64,000 nucleotides of DNA, taken from contig NZ_CADIJM010000010.1 of assembly GCF_902859585.1 (NCBI RefSeq), positions 62,001-126,000 of the forward strand. The letters run 5' to 3'. This DNA comes from Achromobacter animicus (GTDB lineage: Bacteria > Pseudomonadota > Gammaproteobacteria > Burkholderiales > Burkholderiaceae_B). The first letter of the stretch is position 1. Every line of letters begins with the position of its first letter. Positions 8,240 to 17,302 of this stretch are shown here, piece after piece. The notes beneath the pieces are model-generated. The model searched no databases and was not told the DNA's origin. It saw only the letters and a program-made list of their open reading frames with translations. The position numbers and the translations under genes were made by a program.

Positions 8240-9412
8240 ATGAAACGCATTCTGCTCGCCGCCATGGCCAGCCTGTGCATGAGTTCCGCGCTGGCGGCAA
8301 AGGACTTCGTTGTCGCCCATGTCTATGACAAGACCGGCCCGCTTGAGGCTTACGCCAAGCAGACCCAGAACGGACTGATGCTGGGGCTGGAATACGCCAC
8401 GCAGGGCACCATGACGGTGGCCGGGCGCAAGATCCGCGTCATCGAGAAAGACAACCAGGGCAAGCCCGACGTGGCCCGCGCGCAGCTCGCGTCCGCCTAT
8501 GCCGACGACAACGCCGACATCGCCGTCGGTCCGACGTCGTCGGGCGTGGCGCTGGCCATGCTGCCGATCGCGGAGGAATACGAAAAGATCCTTCTGGTGG
8601 AGCCGGCGGTGGCCGATTCCATTACCGGCGAGAAGTGGAACAAGTACATCTTCCGCACCGGGCGCAACTCCTCGCAGGACGCCATCGCCAACGCCGTGGC
8701 GTTCGACCAGGACGGCACGTCGATCGCCATGCTGGCGCAGGACTATGCGTTTGGCCGCGACGGCGTCAAAGCCTTCAAGGGCGCGCTCAAGAACGCCAAG
8801 ATCGTGCACGAGGAATACCTGCCGGCCAACGCGACCGACTTCACGGCCGGCGCGCAGCGGCTCTTCGATGCACTGAAGGACAAGCCCGGCCGCAAGATCA
8901 TCTTTATCCTGTGGGCCGGCGCCGGCAATCCGTTCAAGATCGCCGATCTGGATCCCAAGCGCTACGGCATCGAGATCGCCACGGGAGGCAACACGCTGAC
9001 CGCCATGACGCCGCTCAAATCCCTGGCGGGCATGGAAGGCGCCACGTATTACTACTACGGCATCCCCAAGAACCTGGTCAATGATTGGCTCGTGGCCGAG
9101 CATCAGAAGCGTTTCGGCCAACCGCCTGATTTCTTCACCGCGGGTGGCATGGCGTCGGGCATTGCGATCGTTGCCGCGTTGAACAAGACCGGCGGCGATT
9201 CAGATACCGACAAGCTCATCAAGGCGATGGAAGGCATGAGCTTCGATACGCCCAAAGGCAAGATGACCTTCCGGCCCGAGGATCACCAGGCCATGCAGTC
9301 GATGTACCACTTCCGGATCAAGAACGATCCCTCGGTGCCATGGGCAGTCCAGGACCTGGTCAAGGAAATCACGCCGGACCAGATGGCCGTGCCTATCCAG
9401 AATAAGCGCTGA
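8240..9412 (+). CDS. Branched-chain-amino-acid-type ABC transporter substrate-binding protein
   Basis: A 390-residue protein with a clear signal peptide (MKRILLAAMASLCMSSALA, cut before AKDF), so periplasmic. The body follows the LivJ/LivK-type periplasmic binding protein pattern (cluster E): VAHVYDKTGPLEAYAKQTQNGLMLGLEYA, DNADIAVGPTSSGVALAMLPIAEEYEKI, and FDQDGTSIAMLAQDYAFGRDGVKAFKGAL. Proteins of this class bind amino acids, amides, aromatic acids or urea, and the ligand here cannot be named. A CAGGAGACTTCC ribosome binding site precedes the ATG. It leads the five transporter genes of the operon and follows the hydrolase. Confidence 0.92.
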   Translation: MKRILLAAMASLCMSSALAAKDFVVAHVYDKTGPLEAYAKQTQNGLMLGLEYATQGTMTVAGRKIRVIEKDNQGKPDVARAQLASAYADDNADIAVGPTSSGVALAMLPIAEEYEKILLVEPAVADSITGEKWNKYIFRTGRNSSQDAIANAVAFDQDGTSIAMLAQDYAFGRDGVKAFKGALKNAKIVHEEYLPANATDFTAGAQRLFDALKDKPGRKIIFILWAGAGNPFKIADLDPKRYGIEIATGGNTLTAMTPLKSLAGMEGATYYYYGIPKNLVNDWLVAEHQKRFGQPPDFFTAGGMASGIAIVAALNKTGGDSDTDKLIKAMEGMSFDTPKGKMTFRPEDHQAMQSMYHFRIKNDPSVPWAVQDLVKEITPDQMAVPIQNKR

Positions 9413-9424
9413 TTCCCGCCGCTC

Positions 9425-10192
9425 ATGCTTGAGACCCATTCGCTCACCGTTCGCTTCGGCGGTCATGTGGCGGTCAATGATGTCAGTTGCGCCTACGCGC
9501 CCGGCACCTTGACCGCCATCGTCGGCCCGAACGGCGCCGGCAAGACGACGTACTTCAATCTGATTTCGGGGCAGTTGCGCGCCAGTGCCGGCACCGTGAC
9601 ATTGAACGGACGCGATTTGACCACGCTGTCCGCGCCGGCCCGCATGCACGCGGGGCTAGGCCGCGCATTTCAGCTGACGCAGCTGTTCCCCCGGCTGAGC
9701 GTTCACGAAAACGTGCGGCTTGCCCTGCAGTCTCGGCAACAGGGCATGGGCTGGCGCCACATCCGATTCTGGCGCACGTGGCGCGACGATCGCGGTCTCA
9801 TGGAGCGTGCCGATGCCCTGCTCGCACGCACGCGGCTGACCGCGCGCCGCGACCAACCCGCCGCCGACCTGCCCCACGGCGACCAGCGCAAGCTGGAGAT
9901 CGCCATGCTTATCGCGTTGGAGCCTTCGGTGTTCATGTTCGACGAACCTACCGCCGGCATGAGTGTGGACGACGTGCCTGTCGTGCTGGACCTCATCCAC
10001 GAGCTGAAGGCCGACGCGTCCAAGACCATTCTGCTCGTCGAGCACAAGATGGATGTCGTGCGCGAGCTGGCGGACCGCATCGTCGTGCTGCACAACGGCC
10101 GGCTGATGGCCGACGGCGATCCGGCCACCGTGATTGCCTCGCCCATCGTGCAGCAGGCCTACCTGGGCATCAGCGCGCAGGAGGCGGCATGA
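9425..10192 (+). CDS. ABC transporter ATP-binding protein, LivG type
   Basis: A 255-residue cytoplasmic ATPase. The Walker A is GPNGAGKTT (about residues 36-44), the Q-loop lies near FQLTQLF, the signature is the variant LPHGDQRKLEIAM, the Walker B is VFMFDEPTAGM and the switch is VEHKMDV. The LivG subfamily is recognised by the RAFQLTQLFPRLSVHENVRLA segment and the unusual signature motif. It pairs with the next gene to energise the LivH/LivM-type permeases. Its stop overlaps the start of the next ATPase gene (ATGA), so translation is coupled. Confidence 0.93.
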   Translation: MLETHSLTVRFGGHVAVNDVSCAYAPGTLTAIVGPNGAGKTTYFNLISGQLRASAGTVTLNGRDLTTLSAPARMHAGLGRAFQLTQLFPRLSVHENVRLALQSRQQGMGWRHIRFWRTWRDDRGLMERADALLARTRLTARRDQPAADLPHGDQRKLEIAMLIALEPSVFMFDEPTAGMSVDDVPVVLDLIHELKADASKTILLVEHKMDVVRELADRIVVLHNGRLMADGDPATVIASPIVQQAYLGISAQEAA

Positions 10193-10941
10193 CGGCGCAA
10201 CCGCTTCTGGAATTGAAGGACGTGCACACGCACATCGGCGCGTATCACATCCTGCACGGCGTGAACCTGTCGGTGCCGGCATCGGCGGTCACCATGCTGC
10301 TCGGGCGCAATGGCGCGGGCAAGACGACGACGCTGCGCACCATCATGGGATTGTGGCGCGCATCGCAGGGCCAGGTCTGCCTGGACGCCAAGCCGATCGG
10401 CGGACCCGGCACGCGCACATCGCCACCCGACATGGCGCGCATGGGCATGGCTTATGTGCCCGAGAACATGGGCATCTTCGGCGACCTGTCCGTCAAGGAG
10501 AACATCCTGCTCGCGGCACGCCTTGCCAGAAATGCCGCGCAACTGGACACCGCCCGGCTGGAGTGGATCTTCGGATTCTTTCCGGCGTTGAAGAAGTTCT
10601 GGCTGCACCCCGCCGGCAAACTGTCGGGCGGGCAGAAGCAGATGCTGGCGATGGCGCGCGCGATCATCGAGCCGCGGCGCCTGCTGCTGGTCGACGAACC
10701 CAGCAAGGGTCTGGCGCCGGCCATCATCCAGAACATGATCGACGCGTTCATCGAACTCAAGCAGTCCAGCACCACCATCCTGCTGGTCGAGCAAAACTTC
10801 AACTTTGCCCGCCGCGTTGGCGACTACGCAGCAATTATGGACAACGGCCAGGTCGTGCACGCAGGCGCGATGGCCGACCTGGCCGCGGACGAGGCGCTGC
10901 AGACGCGCCTTTTGGGCCTGTCACTGGGAAGCCACCAATGA
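10189..10941 (+). CDS. ABC transporter ATP-binding protein, LivF type
   Basis: The ATG at 10189 overlaps the previous stop as ATGA and gives 250 residues. The Walker A is GRNGAGKTTTL, the signature KLSGGQKQMLAMARA is canonical, the Walker B is LLLVDEPSKGLAP and the H-loop region is LLVEQNFNFA. The VPENMGIFGDLSVKENI stretch is typical of LivF. Together with the LivG-type subunit it forms the heterodimeric motor of this importer. It again overlaps the next gene by ATGA (10938-10941). Confidence 0.93.
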   Translation: MTAQPLLELKDVHTHIGAYHILHGVNLSVPASAVTMLLGRNGAGKTTTLRTIMGLWRASQGQVCLDAKPIGGPGTRTSPPDMARMGMAYVPENMGIFGDLSVKENILLAARLARNAAQLDTARLEWIFGFFPALKKFWLHPAGKLSGGQKQMLAMARAIIEPRRLLLVDEPSKGLAPAIIQNMIDAFIELKQSSTTILLVEQNFNFARRVGDYAAIMDNGQVVHAGAMADLAADEALQTRLLGLSLGSHQ

Positions 10942-11948
10942 GCACGCTGGACATCGAAGCGCCGCTGCCGCGCGCACGCGTCGACCTCATGCCTGTGCTG
11001 CTGGTGCTGGCGCTGGCGGTCATCGCATTGCCCCTGGTCGGGTCGTTTTCCACCTGGGTCACGCTGACCTTCGCTGGGCTGGCGATGGGCATGATCATCT
11101 TCATCGTGGCGTCCGGCATGACGCTCGTCTTCGGCCTGATGGACGTGCTCAATTTCGGCCACGGCCTGTTCATTGCCATCGGCGCCTACATGGCGGCCAC
11201 CGTGCTGGGTTCCATGGCTGACTGGACGCAGTCCGGCAGCCTGTGGACCAATCTGGTCGCCGTGCTGCCAGCCATGATCGTGGGCATGCTGGTGGCGGGC
11301 GCCGTGGGCCTGGCATTTGAGCGCGTGATCGTGCGGCCGGTCTACGGCCAGCATCTGAAGCAGATCCTCATCACGATGGGCGGCATGATCATCGGCGAAG
11401 AAATCATCAAGATGATGTGGGGACCGCAAACGATCACGTTGCCGTTGCCCGAATCCCTGCGCGGCGCGTTCCTGCTGGGCGACGCCGCCATCGAGAAGTA
11501 TCGCGTGGTGGCGCTAGTGGTCGGCCTGATCGTGCTGGGCGGCATGTTGTGGGTGTTGAACCGTACCAAGCTTGGCCTGCTGATCCGCGCCGGCGTCGAA
11601 GACCGTGAGATGGTCGAAAGCCTGGGCTACCGGATCCGGCATCTGTTTGTCGGGGTGTTCGTTGCCGGGTCGATGCTGGCCGGATTGGGCGGCGTGTTGT
11701 GGGGGATGTACCAGCAATCCATCGTGCCGCAGTTGGGCGCGCAGGTAAACGTGCTGATCTTCATCGTCATCATGATCGGCGGCCTGGGCTCCACGGTGGG
11801 CTGCCTGATCGGCGCGCTGCTGGTCGGGCTGATGGCCAACTACACCGGCTTTCTGATGCCGAAGGCCGCCCTCTTCTCGAACATCGCGCTGATGGTCGCC
11901 ATTCTGCTGTGGCGCCCGCAAGGCGTGTACCCCGTCACGAACCGCTAG
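10938..11948 (+). CDS. ABC transporter permease, LivH type
   Basis: The ATG at 10938 is translationally coupled to the LivF-type gene and gives 336 residues with about eight hydrophobic segments. Diagnostic LivH features are GMTLVFGLMDVLNFGHGLFIAIGAYMA near residues 60-87, the ERVIVRPVYG motif, the coupling-helix region GLLIRAGVEDREMVESLGYRI, and GGLGSTVGCLIGALLVGL near the end. It forms half of the inner-membrane channel of the importer. Confidence 0.92.
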   Translation: MSTLDIEAPLPRARVDLMPVLLVLALAVIALPLVGSFSTWVTLTFAGLAMGMIIFIVASGMTLVFGLMDVLNFGHGLFIAIGAYMAATVLGSMADWTQSGSLWTNLVAVLPAMIVGMLVAGAVGLAFERVIVRPVYGQHLKQILITMGGMIIGEEIIKMMWGPQTITLPLPESLRGAFLLGDAAIEKYRVVALVVGLIVLGGMLWVLNRTKLGLLIRAGVEDREMVESLGYRIRHLFVGVFVAGSMLAGLGGVLWGMYQQSIVPQLGAQVNVLIFIVIMIGGLGSTVGCLIGALLVGLMANYTGFLMPKAALFSNIALMVAILLWRPQGVYPVTNR

Positions 11949-11959
11949 GAGCCGCCGAC

Positions 11960-13027
11960 ATGTCGTTTCGCCTGCTTTCCGGCGATCCTCCGCGCAGCGC
12001 GATCCTGGCGCTGCTGCTCATGGCAATCGTGGCCGCGCTGGCCGCGGCGCCCTTCCTGTTTCCCGGCCCCAAGGCATTGGCCGTCGCGGCGAAGATCCTC
12101 GTCTTCATCGTTCTGGTTGCCAGCTACGACCTGCTGCTGGGATACACGGGCATCGTCAGCTTCGCGCACACCATGTTCTTTGGCATCGGCGCGTACGGCG
12201 TGGCGATCGCCAGCATACGCATGGAACCCGGCTGGACGGCGGTGTTTGCCGGGACCGCGGCCGGACTGGCCGTGTCGCTCGCCTTCGCCTTGCTGATCGG
12301 TCTGGCCAGTCTACGCGTGCGCGCCATCTTCTACGCGATGATCACCTTGGCCGTCGCTGCGGCGTTTCAGACGCTGGTGTCGCAGTTGTCGGAATTGACC
12401 GGTGGCGAGGATGGCCTGAACTTCAAGGTTCCGCAGATGTTGCGACCGGCGTTCCGTCCGCTTTCTGAACCCCTGTTTGGCGTCACAGTCGACGGACGGA
12501 TCATCACTTACTACCTGATCGCGGCGGTCTGCGTGGCGCTCTTCCTGATGTTGCTGCGCATCGTGAATTCGCCGTTCGGCCGCGTGCTGCAGGCGATTCG
12601 CGAGAATCCTTTCCGCGCCGAAGCGATCGGCTACCGCACGGTGCTTTACCGCAGCCTGTCGAACCTGCTTGCGGCGGCGTTCGCGACCCTGGCGGGCGCG
12701 CTGTATGCGCTTTGGCTGCGCTACAACGGCCCGGACACGACGTTGTCGTTCGAGATCATGCTCAACATCCTGCTGATGGTCGTGATCGGCGGAATGGGCA
12801 CCATGTACGGCGCAGTGGTCGGTGCGAGCCTGTTCGTGTTCGCGCAGAGCTATCTGCAGGACGGCCTGCATGCCGTGCATGAGGTTGTGGCGGGCATCGC
12901 CCCGCTGGCCTTGCTGTTCGAGCCGGACCGCTGGCTGCTCTGGCTTGGAATTCTGTTCGTGCTGTCGGTGTATTACTTTCCGACCGGCGTCGCCGGACGG
13001 CTGCGGGAGTTTGCTCGGCGCCCATAG
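11960..13027 (+). CDS. ABC transporter permease, LivM type
   Basis: The ATG at 11960 (MSFRLLSGDPPRS) is preceded by TAGGAGCCGCCGAC, which serves as stop of the previous gene and ribosome binding site; it yields 355 residues with about ten hydrophobic segments. LivM features are YDLLLGYTGIVSFAHTMFFGIGAYG, GRVLQAIRENPFRAEAIGYRT (coupling region) and VVIGGMGTMYGAVVGASLFV. It completes the channel with the LivH-type subunit and is the last gene of the operon. The next gene is convergent, and no clear terminator is seen in the 59 bases between them. Confidence 0.92.
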   Translation: MSFRLLSGDPPRSAILALLLMAIVAALAAAPFLFPGPKALAVAAKILVFIVLVASYDLLLGYTGIVSFAHTMFFGIGAYGVAIASIRMEPGWTAVFAGTAAGLAVSLAFALLIGLASLRVRAIFYAMITLAVAAAFQTLVSQLSELTGGEDGLNFKVPQMLRPAFRPLSEPLFGVTVDGRIITYYLIAAVCVALFLMLLRIVNSPFGRVLQAIRENPFRAEAIGYRTVLYRSLSNLLAAAFATLAGALYALWLRYNGPDTTLSFEIMLNILLMVVIGGMGTMYGAVVGASLFVFAQSYLQDGLHAVHEVVAGIAPLALLFEPDRWLLWLGILFVLSVYYFPTGVAGRLREFARRP

Positions 13028-13086
13028 GCAGCGCCGCGGAACAACATCGCGTTCTGCGCGTCTGTCGTCCCGCCTAAGGCCATGGG

Positions 13087-13743
13087 CTAGCGTCCGCCTT
13101 GCCTCAGGGTATCGGCACCACGCCTCAACTCATCGACGCGCCGCTGCATGTCGTCCACGCTGCGCTGCGTCTGACTGCTGGTGCGATTCAGTTGAGAACC
13201 CGACGGCGTGGGCATCAAGGGCGGCATGGTCATCTGACCGCCGGGGGTCAGCGGAATCATGGCGGGTGGGTGCGGATCCGCATTCGGCGGCGGGGCGTTC
13301 AGCACGCGCTCCAATACCTTCAGCTGGTCTCGCTGGGCCTGCAATGCGCGTTCCTGGTCCAGCAAACCCTGCTCGTCCTCGTCTTCGGTACCGAAGATGG
13401 CGGCATGATCTTTGGATCTTCCATCCAATTGAACCCGAGGATCCGGCCCGGCGTTGAGCAGTTGCTTGCCGAGCATCGTCGCATCCATCGGCGGTGGTAT
13501 GGAACCGGGCGCCGCAGGCGGTGCACCCTCGGTTGCGCTCGCCCCACGTACGCCGGCAGCCGAGCTTGGCGGCATCGGAGCGGGAAACGTGCCGGCAATG
13601 GCAGCCTCGCCCGCACCAGGCGCGGCGCTGGCGGCGGACGGCATGGGGCCGTCTCGCTCCTGCGCGAACGCGGCGCCGGCGGCCATTGCCATCGAGCACG
13701 CGATGGCGACGGCAAGCCCGGCTGATTTGCGGACGATGACCAT
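13087..13743 (-). CDS. Hypothetical periplasmic protein, Pro/Ala-rich with C-terminal coiled coil
   Basis: A 218-residue protein that I do not recognise. It has a signal peptide (MVIVRKSAGLAVAIACSMAMAAGAAFA, then QERD) and then a low-complexity Pro/Ala/Gly stretch (residues 30-95). An acidic, Gln-rich helical part follows (DEDEQGLLDQERALQAQRDQLKVLERVL), a second Pro/Met-rich stretch comes next (PPPNADPHPPAMIPLTPGG), and a heptad-like helix closes the protein (QTQRSVDDMQRRVDELRRGADTLRQ). The ATG at 13743 has AGGGAAGC in front. This architecture suggests an extended envelope protein or assembly factor. It lies directly after the rpsQ terminator in the same direction and has no partner gene. Confidence 0.7.
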   Translation of the reverse strand: MVIVRKSAGLAVAIACSMAMAAGAAFAQERDGPMPSAASAAPGAGEAAIAGTFPAPMPPSSAAGVRGASATEGAPPAAPGSIPPPMDATMLGKQLLNAGPDPRVQLDGRSKDHAAIFGTEDEDEQGLLDQERALQAQRDQLKVLERVLNAPPPNADPHPPAMIPLTPGGQMTMPPLMPTPSGSQLNRTSSQTQRSVDDMQRRVDELRRGADTLRQGGR

Positions 13744-13778
13744 GCTTCCCTACAGAATTCCCAAATGCGAGACATAAA

Positions 13779-13810
13779 AAAACGGCAAGGGTTTTGGCCC
13801 TTGCCGTTTT
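13779..13810 (-). terminator. Terminator after rpsQ (works in both directions)
   Basis: A 13-base perfect inverted repeat, AAAACGGCAAGGG / CCCTTGCCGTTTT, with a 6-base loop. On the minus strand it ends in a T-run (GCCGTTTTTTATG) and lies 40 bases beyond rpsQ, so the S10-type transcription unit ends here instead of continuing into rplN. Confidence 0.92.
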
Positions 13811-13849
13811 ATATCAGAACGGCGAACCGTTCCGAGGTGCAGCTTTCAC

Positions 13850-14131
13850 TTAGATGATACGTGCGGCTTCAACCAGACGCACCACACGCCACGACTTCGA
13901 GCGCGAGATGGGACGGCCTTCAGCGATTTCAACCGTATCGCCTTCGTTGTACTGGTTCGATTCATCGTGCGCCTTGTACTTCGCGGAACGCATGATGATC
14001 TTGCCAAAGATGGGGTGCTTGACGCGGCGCTCAACCAGAACGACGACAGTCTTGTCCATCTTGTTGCTGACGACCTTGCCAACCAGCGTGCGCTGGCGCT
14101 TGGCCACTTGGGTGTTTTGAGTTTCGCTCAT
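13850..14131 (-). CDS. rpsQ: 30S ribosomal protein S17
   Basis: A 93-residue protein; [47 protein letters not shown] is the conserved S17 core (OB fold), followed by [23 protein letters not shown]17 binds 16S rRNA helices 7 and 11 early in 30S assembly. It is 2 bases from rpmC and is the last gene of this unit. A bidirectional terminator follows instead of rplN, which is unusual for the S10-spc order. Confidence 0.97.
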   Translation of the reverse strand: MSETQNTQVAKRQRTLVGKVVSNKMDKTVVVLVERRVKHPIFGKIIMRSAKYKAHDESNQYNEGDTVEIAEGRPISRSKSWRVVRLVEAARII

Positions 14132-14133
14132 CT

Positions 14134-14325
14134 TTATTTCCCTGCCTTCTCGGTCAGCAAGGTGCGGACGCGAGCGATGTCGCGGCGCACGTTGCGCAGC
14201 TGGCTGGTGTTGGCCAGTTGCTGCGTGGCTTTCTGCATGCGCAGACCGAATTGGGCCTTCAGCAGGCTTTCGAGCTCTTTGCCGAGCTCGGCGGCGTCTT
14301 TCGAACGGAGTTCGCTAGCTTTCAT
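14134..14325 (-). CDS. rpmC: 50S ribosomal protein L29
   Basis: A 63-residue protein of normal length. It starts [37 protein letters not shown] and has [17 protein letters not shown] near the end, the two-helix pattern of L29. L29 sits at the polypeptide exit tunnel next to L23 and contributes to docking of trigger factor and SRP. It lies between rplP and rpsQ with gaps of 11 and 2 bases. Confidence 0.97.
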
Positions 14326-14336
14326 GTTAGTACTCC

Positions 14337-14753
14337 TTAAGCACCGATATGACGCGCGACGAACGTGGTCGAAATCGGCAGCTTGGCAGCGGCCAGGCGG
14401 AAAGCTTCACGCGCGAGCTCTTCGCTAACCCCTTCCATTTCGTAGAGCACCTTGCCGGGCTGGATTTCAGCAACCCAGTACTCCGGGTTGCCCTTACCGT
14501 TACCCATACGGACTTCGGCAGGCTTCTGCGAGATGGGCTTATCCGGGAAAATGCGAATCCAGATACGGCCGCCACGCTTGATGTGACGATTGATGGCGCG
14601 ACGAGCAGCTTCGATCTGACGGGCGGTCAGACGGCCACGGCCGGTAGCCTTCAGGCCGAACTCGCCGAACGACACGTGGGTGCCACGAGTCGCCAGACCG
14701 GTGTTGCGGCCCTTCTGCTCTTTGCGATACTTTCTGCGGGAGGGTTGCAGCAT
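14337..14753 (-). CDS. rplP: 50S ribosomal protein L16
   Basis: A 138-residue protein; [54 protein letters not shown] is the unmistakable L16 start, with [32 protein letters not shown] in the middle. L16 organises the A-site region of 23S rRNA and is the target position for evernimicin-type resistance. It is separated by only 2 bases from the rpsC stop. Confidence 0.97.
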
Positions 14754-14755
14754 GG

Positions 14756-15547
14756 TTATTCTCCTTCAGGCGCCGGAGCAGCGTCCGCCTTGCGGGGAGC
14801 GCGGCCACGACCACCCGGACGACCGGTGCGAGCACCGTCCGGACGATCACCACGCGGAGCGCGGCGCGGACGACGTTCTTCTTCACGCGGGGCTGCGGTT
14901 TCCGGCGGCAATTCGCCGTTGGCCAGCATGTCGCCCTTGTAGACCCAGACCTTGATGCCGATCACGCCGTACGTGGTGTGGGCTTCGGAGGTGCCGTAGT
15001 CGATGTTGGCCTTGAGGGTGTGCAGCGGCACACGGCCTTCGCGATACCACTCGGTGCGAGCAATTTCGATACCGTTCAGACGGCCCGAGCTCATGATCTT
15101 GATGCCTTGGGCACCCAGACGCATGGCGTTCTGCATCGCGCGCTTCATGGCGCGGCGGAACATGATGCGCTTCTCGAGCTGTTGCGAGATCGAGTCGGCG
15201 ATCAGTTGAGCATCGGTTTCCGGCTTGCGGATTTCTTCGATGTTGACGTGCACGGGCACGCCCATCAGACGCTGCAGATCAGCCTTCAGGCTTTCGATGT
15301 CTTCGCCGCGCTTGCCGATCACCACGCCCGGACGAGCCGAGTAGACGGTGATGCGGGCATTCTTGGCGGGACGCTCGATGATCACGCGACCAACGGAGGC
15401 GCTCTTGAGCTTCTTCTTCAGGTACTCGCGAACGCGAATGTCTTCGGCAAGCATCGAGCCGAAGGCCTTGTCGTCGGCGAACCAACGCGAGGACCAATTA
15501 CGGGTGACCGCGAGACGGAACCCAGTGGGGTGAATTTTCTGACCCAT
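14756..15547 (-). CDS. rpsC: 30S ribosomal protein S3 with extended Arg/Gly/Pro-rich tail
   Basis: A 263-residue protein, about 30 longer than the E. coli protein (233). [25 protein letters not shown] is the S3 start. The KH domain with [17 protein letters not shown] and the C-terminal domain ([10 protein letters not shown]) are normal. After about residue 218 a tail of [18 protein letters not shown] type runs to the end, rich in Arg, Gly and Pro. S3 lines the mRNA entry tunnel together with S4 and S5. The tail would lie near the mRNA entry and is probably flexible. Confidence 0.96.
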   Translation of the reverse strand: MGQKIHPTGFRLAVTRNWSSRWFADDKAFGSMLAEDIRVREYLKKKLKSASVGRVIIERPAKNARITVYSARPGVVIGKRGEDIESLKADLQRLMGVPVHVNIEEIRKPETDAQLIADSISQQLEKRIMFRRAMKRAMQNAMRLGAQGIKIMSSGRLNGIEIARTEWYREGRVPLHTLKANIDYGTSEAHTTYGVIGIKVWVYKGDMLANGELPPETAAPREEERRPRRAPRGDRPDGARTGRPGGRGRAPRKADAAPAPEGE

Positions 15548-15556
15548 CGTGACTCC

Positions 15557-15886
15557 TTAAGCTCCGACCTTGACCGTGATGTGGCAGGTCTGCTTCTCGA
15601 TACGGTTGCCGCGGCCCTTGGCGCGAGCGGAGAAGCGCTTCATCGACTGAGCCTTGTCCACGAAGATCGTGGTGACTTTCAGTTCGTCGATGTCGGCGCC
15701 GTCGTTGTGCTCGGCGTTGGCGATGGCGGACTCGACAGCCTTCTTCAGGATGACGGCAGCCTTCTTCGGCGAGAAGGTGAGGATTTCCAGCGCACGGCCG
15801 ACCTTCTGGCCACGGATCAGGTCCGCAACCAAACGGGTCTTCTGAGCGGAGATGTGAACCCCACGGATAATGGCAGTAGTTTCCAT
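15557..15886 (-). CDS. rplV: 50S ribosomal protein L22
   Basis: A 109-residue protein; [36 protein letters not shown] and [29 protein letters not shown] match L22, whose beta-hairpin reaches into the exit tunnel, the region changed in macrolide-resistant mutants. No deletion is visible in the hairpin ([13 protein letters not shown]). It is 3 bases after rpsS and 9 before rpsC. Confidence 0.97.
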   Translation of the reverse strand: METTAIIRGVHISAQKTRLVADLIRGQKVGRALEILTFSPKKAAVILKKAVESAIANAEHNDGADIDELKVTTIFVDKAQSMKRFSARAKGRGNRIEKQTCHITVKVGA

Positions 15887-15889
15887 CGC

Positions 15890-16165
15890 TTACCTCTTCG
15901 CCTTCTTGTCCGCGGCGTGACCCTTGAACGTACGGGTCAGCGCGAACTCGCCCAGCTTGTGACCGACCATGTTCTCGTTGATATAAACGGGAACATGCTG
16001 CTTGCCGTTGTGCACAGCGATCGTCAGACCGATGAACTCGGGCAGGATCGTGGAACGACGCGACCAGGTCTTGATCGGCTTCTTGTCTTTGCCCGCGACG
16101 GCCGTGTCCACCTTTTTGATCAGGTGAGCATCGACAAACGGGCCTTTCTTGATCGAACGTGACAT
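15890..16165 (-). CDS. rpsS: 30S ribosomal protein S19
   Basis: A 91-residue protein with the typical start [20 protein letters not shown] and core [49 protein letters not shown]19 sits in the 30S head with S13 and contacts the A-site finger. It lies 12 bases after rplB. Confidence 0.97.
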   Translation of the reverse strand: MSRSIKKGPFVDAHLIKKVDTAVAGKDKKPIKTWSRRSTILPEFIGLTIAVHNGKQHVPVYINENMVGHKLGEFALTRTFKGHAADKKAKR

Positions 16166-16177
16166 AGTGTTCGCCTC

Positions 16178-17005
16178 TTACTTGCGCTTGCGCCGTTGGA
16201 CGATCATATTGTTCGTCCGCTTGTTGCGACGGGTCTTGTAACCCTTCGACGGAGTGCCCCACGGGCTGACCGGCTCGCGTGCTTCACCGGTACGGCCTTC
16301 GCCGCCACCGTGCGGGTGATCCACCGGGTTCATGGCAACGCCACGAACGGTCGGGCGGACACCGCGCCAACGCATTGCACCGGCCTTGCCGATTTGGCGC
16401 AGGCTGTGTTCTTCGTTACCGACTTCACCGATGGTGGCGCGGCATTCGATGTGCACACGGCGGACTTCACCCGAGCGCAGACGCACCTGAGCGTAGATGC
16501 CTTCGCGAGCCAGCAGGACGGCGGAAGCGCCAGCCGAGCGGACCATCTGGGCACCCTTGCCGGGGAGCATTTCGACGCAGTGGATCGTCGTACCGACCGG
16601 GATGTTGCGGATCGGCAGCGTGTTGCCAGCGCGGATCGGAGCATCGGTGCCCGACAGCACGGTCGCACCGACTTCCAGGCCACGGGGAGCGATGATGTAA
16701 CGACGTTCGCCGTCGGCGTAGCACAGCAGAGCGATGTGCGCCGTACGGTTGGGGTCATATTCCAGACGCTCGACCTTTGCCGGGATGCCGTCCTTATCGC
16801 GACGGAAGTCGACGATACGGTAGTGCTGCTTGTGACCACCGCCACGATGACGGATCGTGATGTGACCGTTGTTGTTACGGCCAGAACCACGGGTCTTCTT
16901 TTCGAGCAGCGGCGCGTAGGGCTCACCCTTGTGCAGGTTCGGGCTGACAACCTTCACCATGCCACGGCGGCCAGCCGAAGTCGGCTTAACTTTTACGAGG
17001 GCCAT
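16178..17005 (-). CDS. rplB: 50S ribosomal protein L2
   Basis: A 275-residue protein, normal length. [22 protein letters not shown], the central [38 protein letters not shown] and the C-terminal [19 protein letters not shown] (with the histidine implicated in peptidyl transfer) are present. L2 stabilises the peptidyl-transferase centre and subunit joining. It starts directly at the rplW stop (no gap), indicating coupled translation. Confidence 0.97.
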   Translation of the reverse strand: MALVKVKPTSAGRRGMVKVVSPNLHKGEPYAPLLEKKTRGSGRNNNGHITIRHRGGGHKQHYRIVDFRRDKDGIPAKVERLEYDPNRTAHIALLCYADGERRYIIAPRGLEVGATVLSGTDAPIRAGNTLPIRNIPVGTTIHCVEMLPGKGAQMVRSAGASAVLLAREGIYAQVRLRSGEVRRVHIECRATIGEVGNEEHSLRQIGKAGAMRWRGVRPTVRGVAMNPVDHPHGGGEGRTGEAREPVSPWGTPSKGYKTRRNKRTNNMIVQRRKRK

Positions 17006-17302
17006 TTACTTCACCTCCGCAAAGTCGATTTCCTGGCCGTCCTTGAGCGAGACGTAAGCCTTGCGCTCATTACGGCGACGGCCAACGAATCGGCCAAAGC
17101 GCTTGACTTTGCCCTTACGGTTGAGGACCTGCACGGACTCGACCTGCACCTTGAAGAGCAGTTCGACGGCAGCCTTGATTTCCGGCTTGGTAGCGTCAGC
17201 CACGACACGGAAAGCGACTTGCTGATTCTTCTCAGCGACGAACGTGGCCTTTTCGGTCACGATCGGAGCCAGAATGACTTGCATCAAGCGTTCAGCGTTC
17301 AT
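17006..17302 (-). CDS. rplW: 50S ribosomal protein L23
   Basis: A 98-residue protein; [52 protein letters not shown] matches L23, and the C-terminal [28 protein letters not shown] is also typical. It surrounds the exit tunnel and binds trigger factor and SRP. Its ATG overlaps the rplD stop (17299-17302). Confidence 0.97.
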   Translation of the reverse strand: MNAERLMQVILAPIVTEKATFVAEKNQQVAFRVVADATKPEIKAAVELLFKVQVESVQVLNRKGKVKRFGRFVGRRRNERKAYVSLKDGQEIDFAEVK

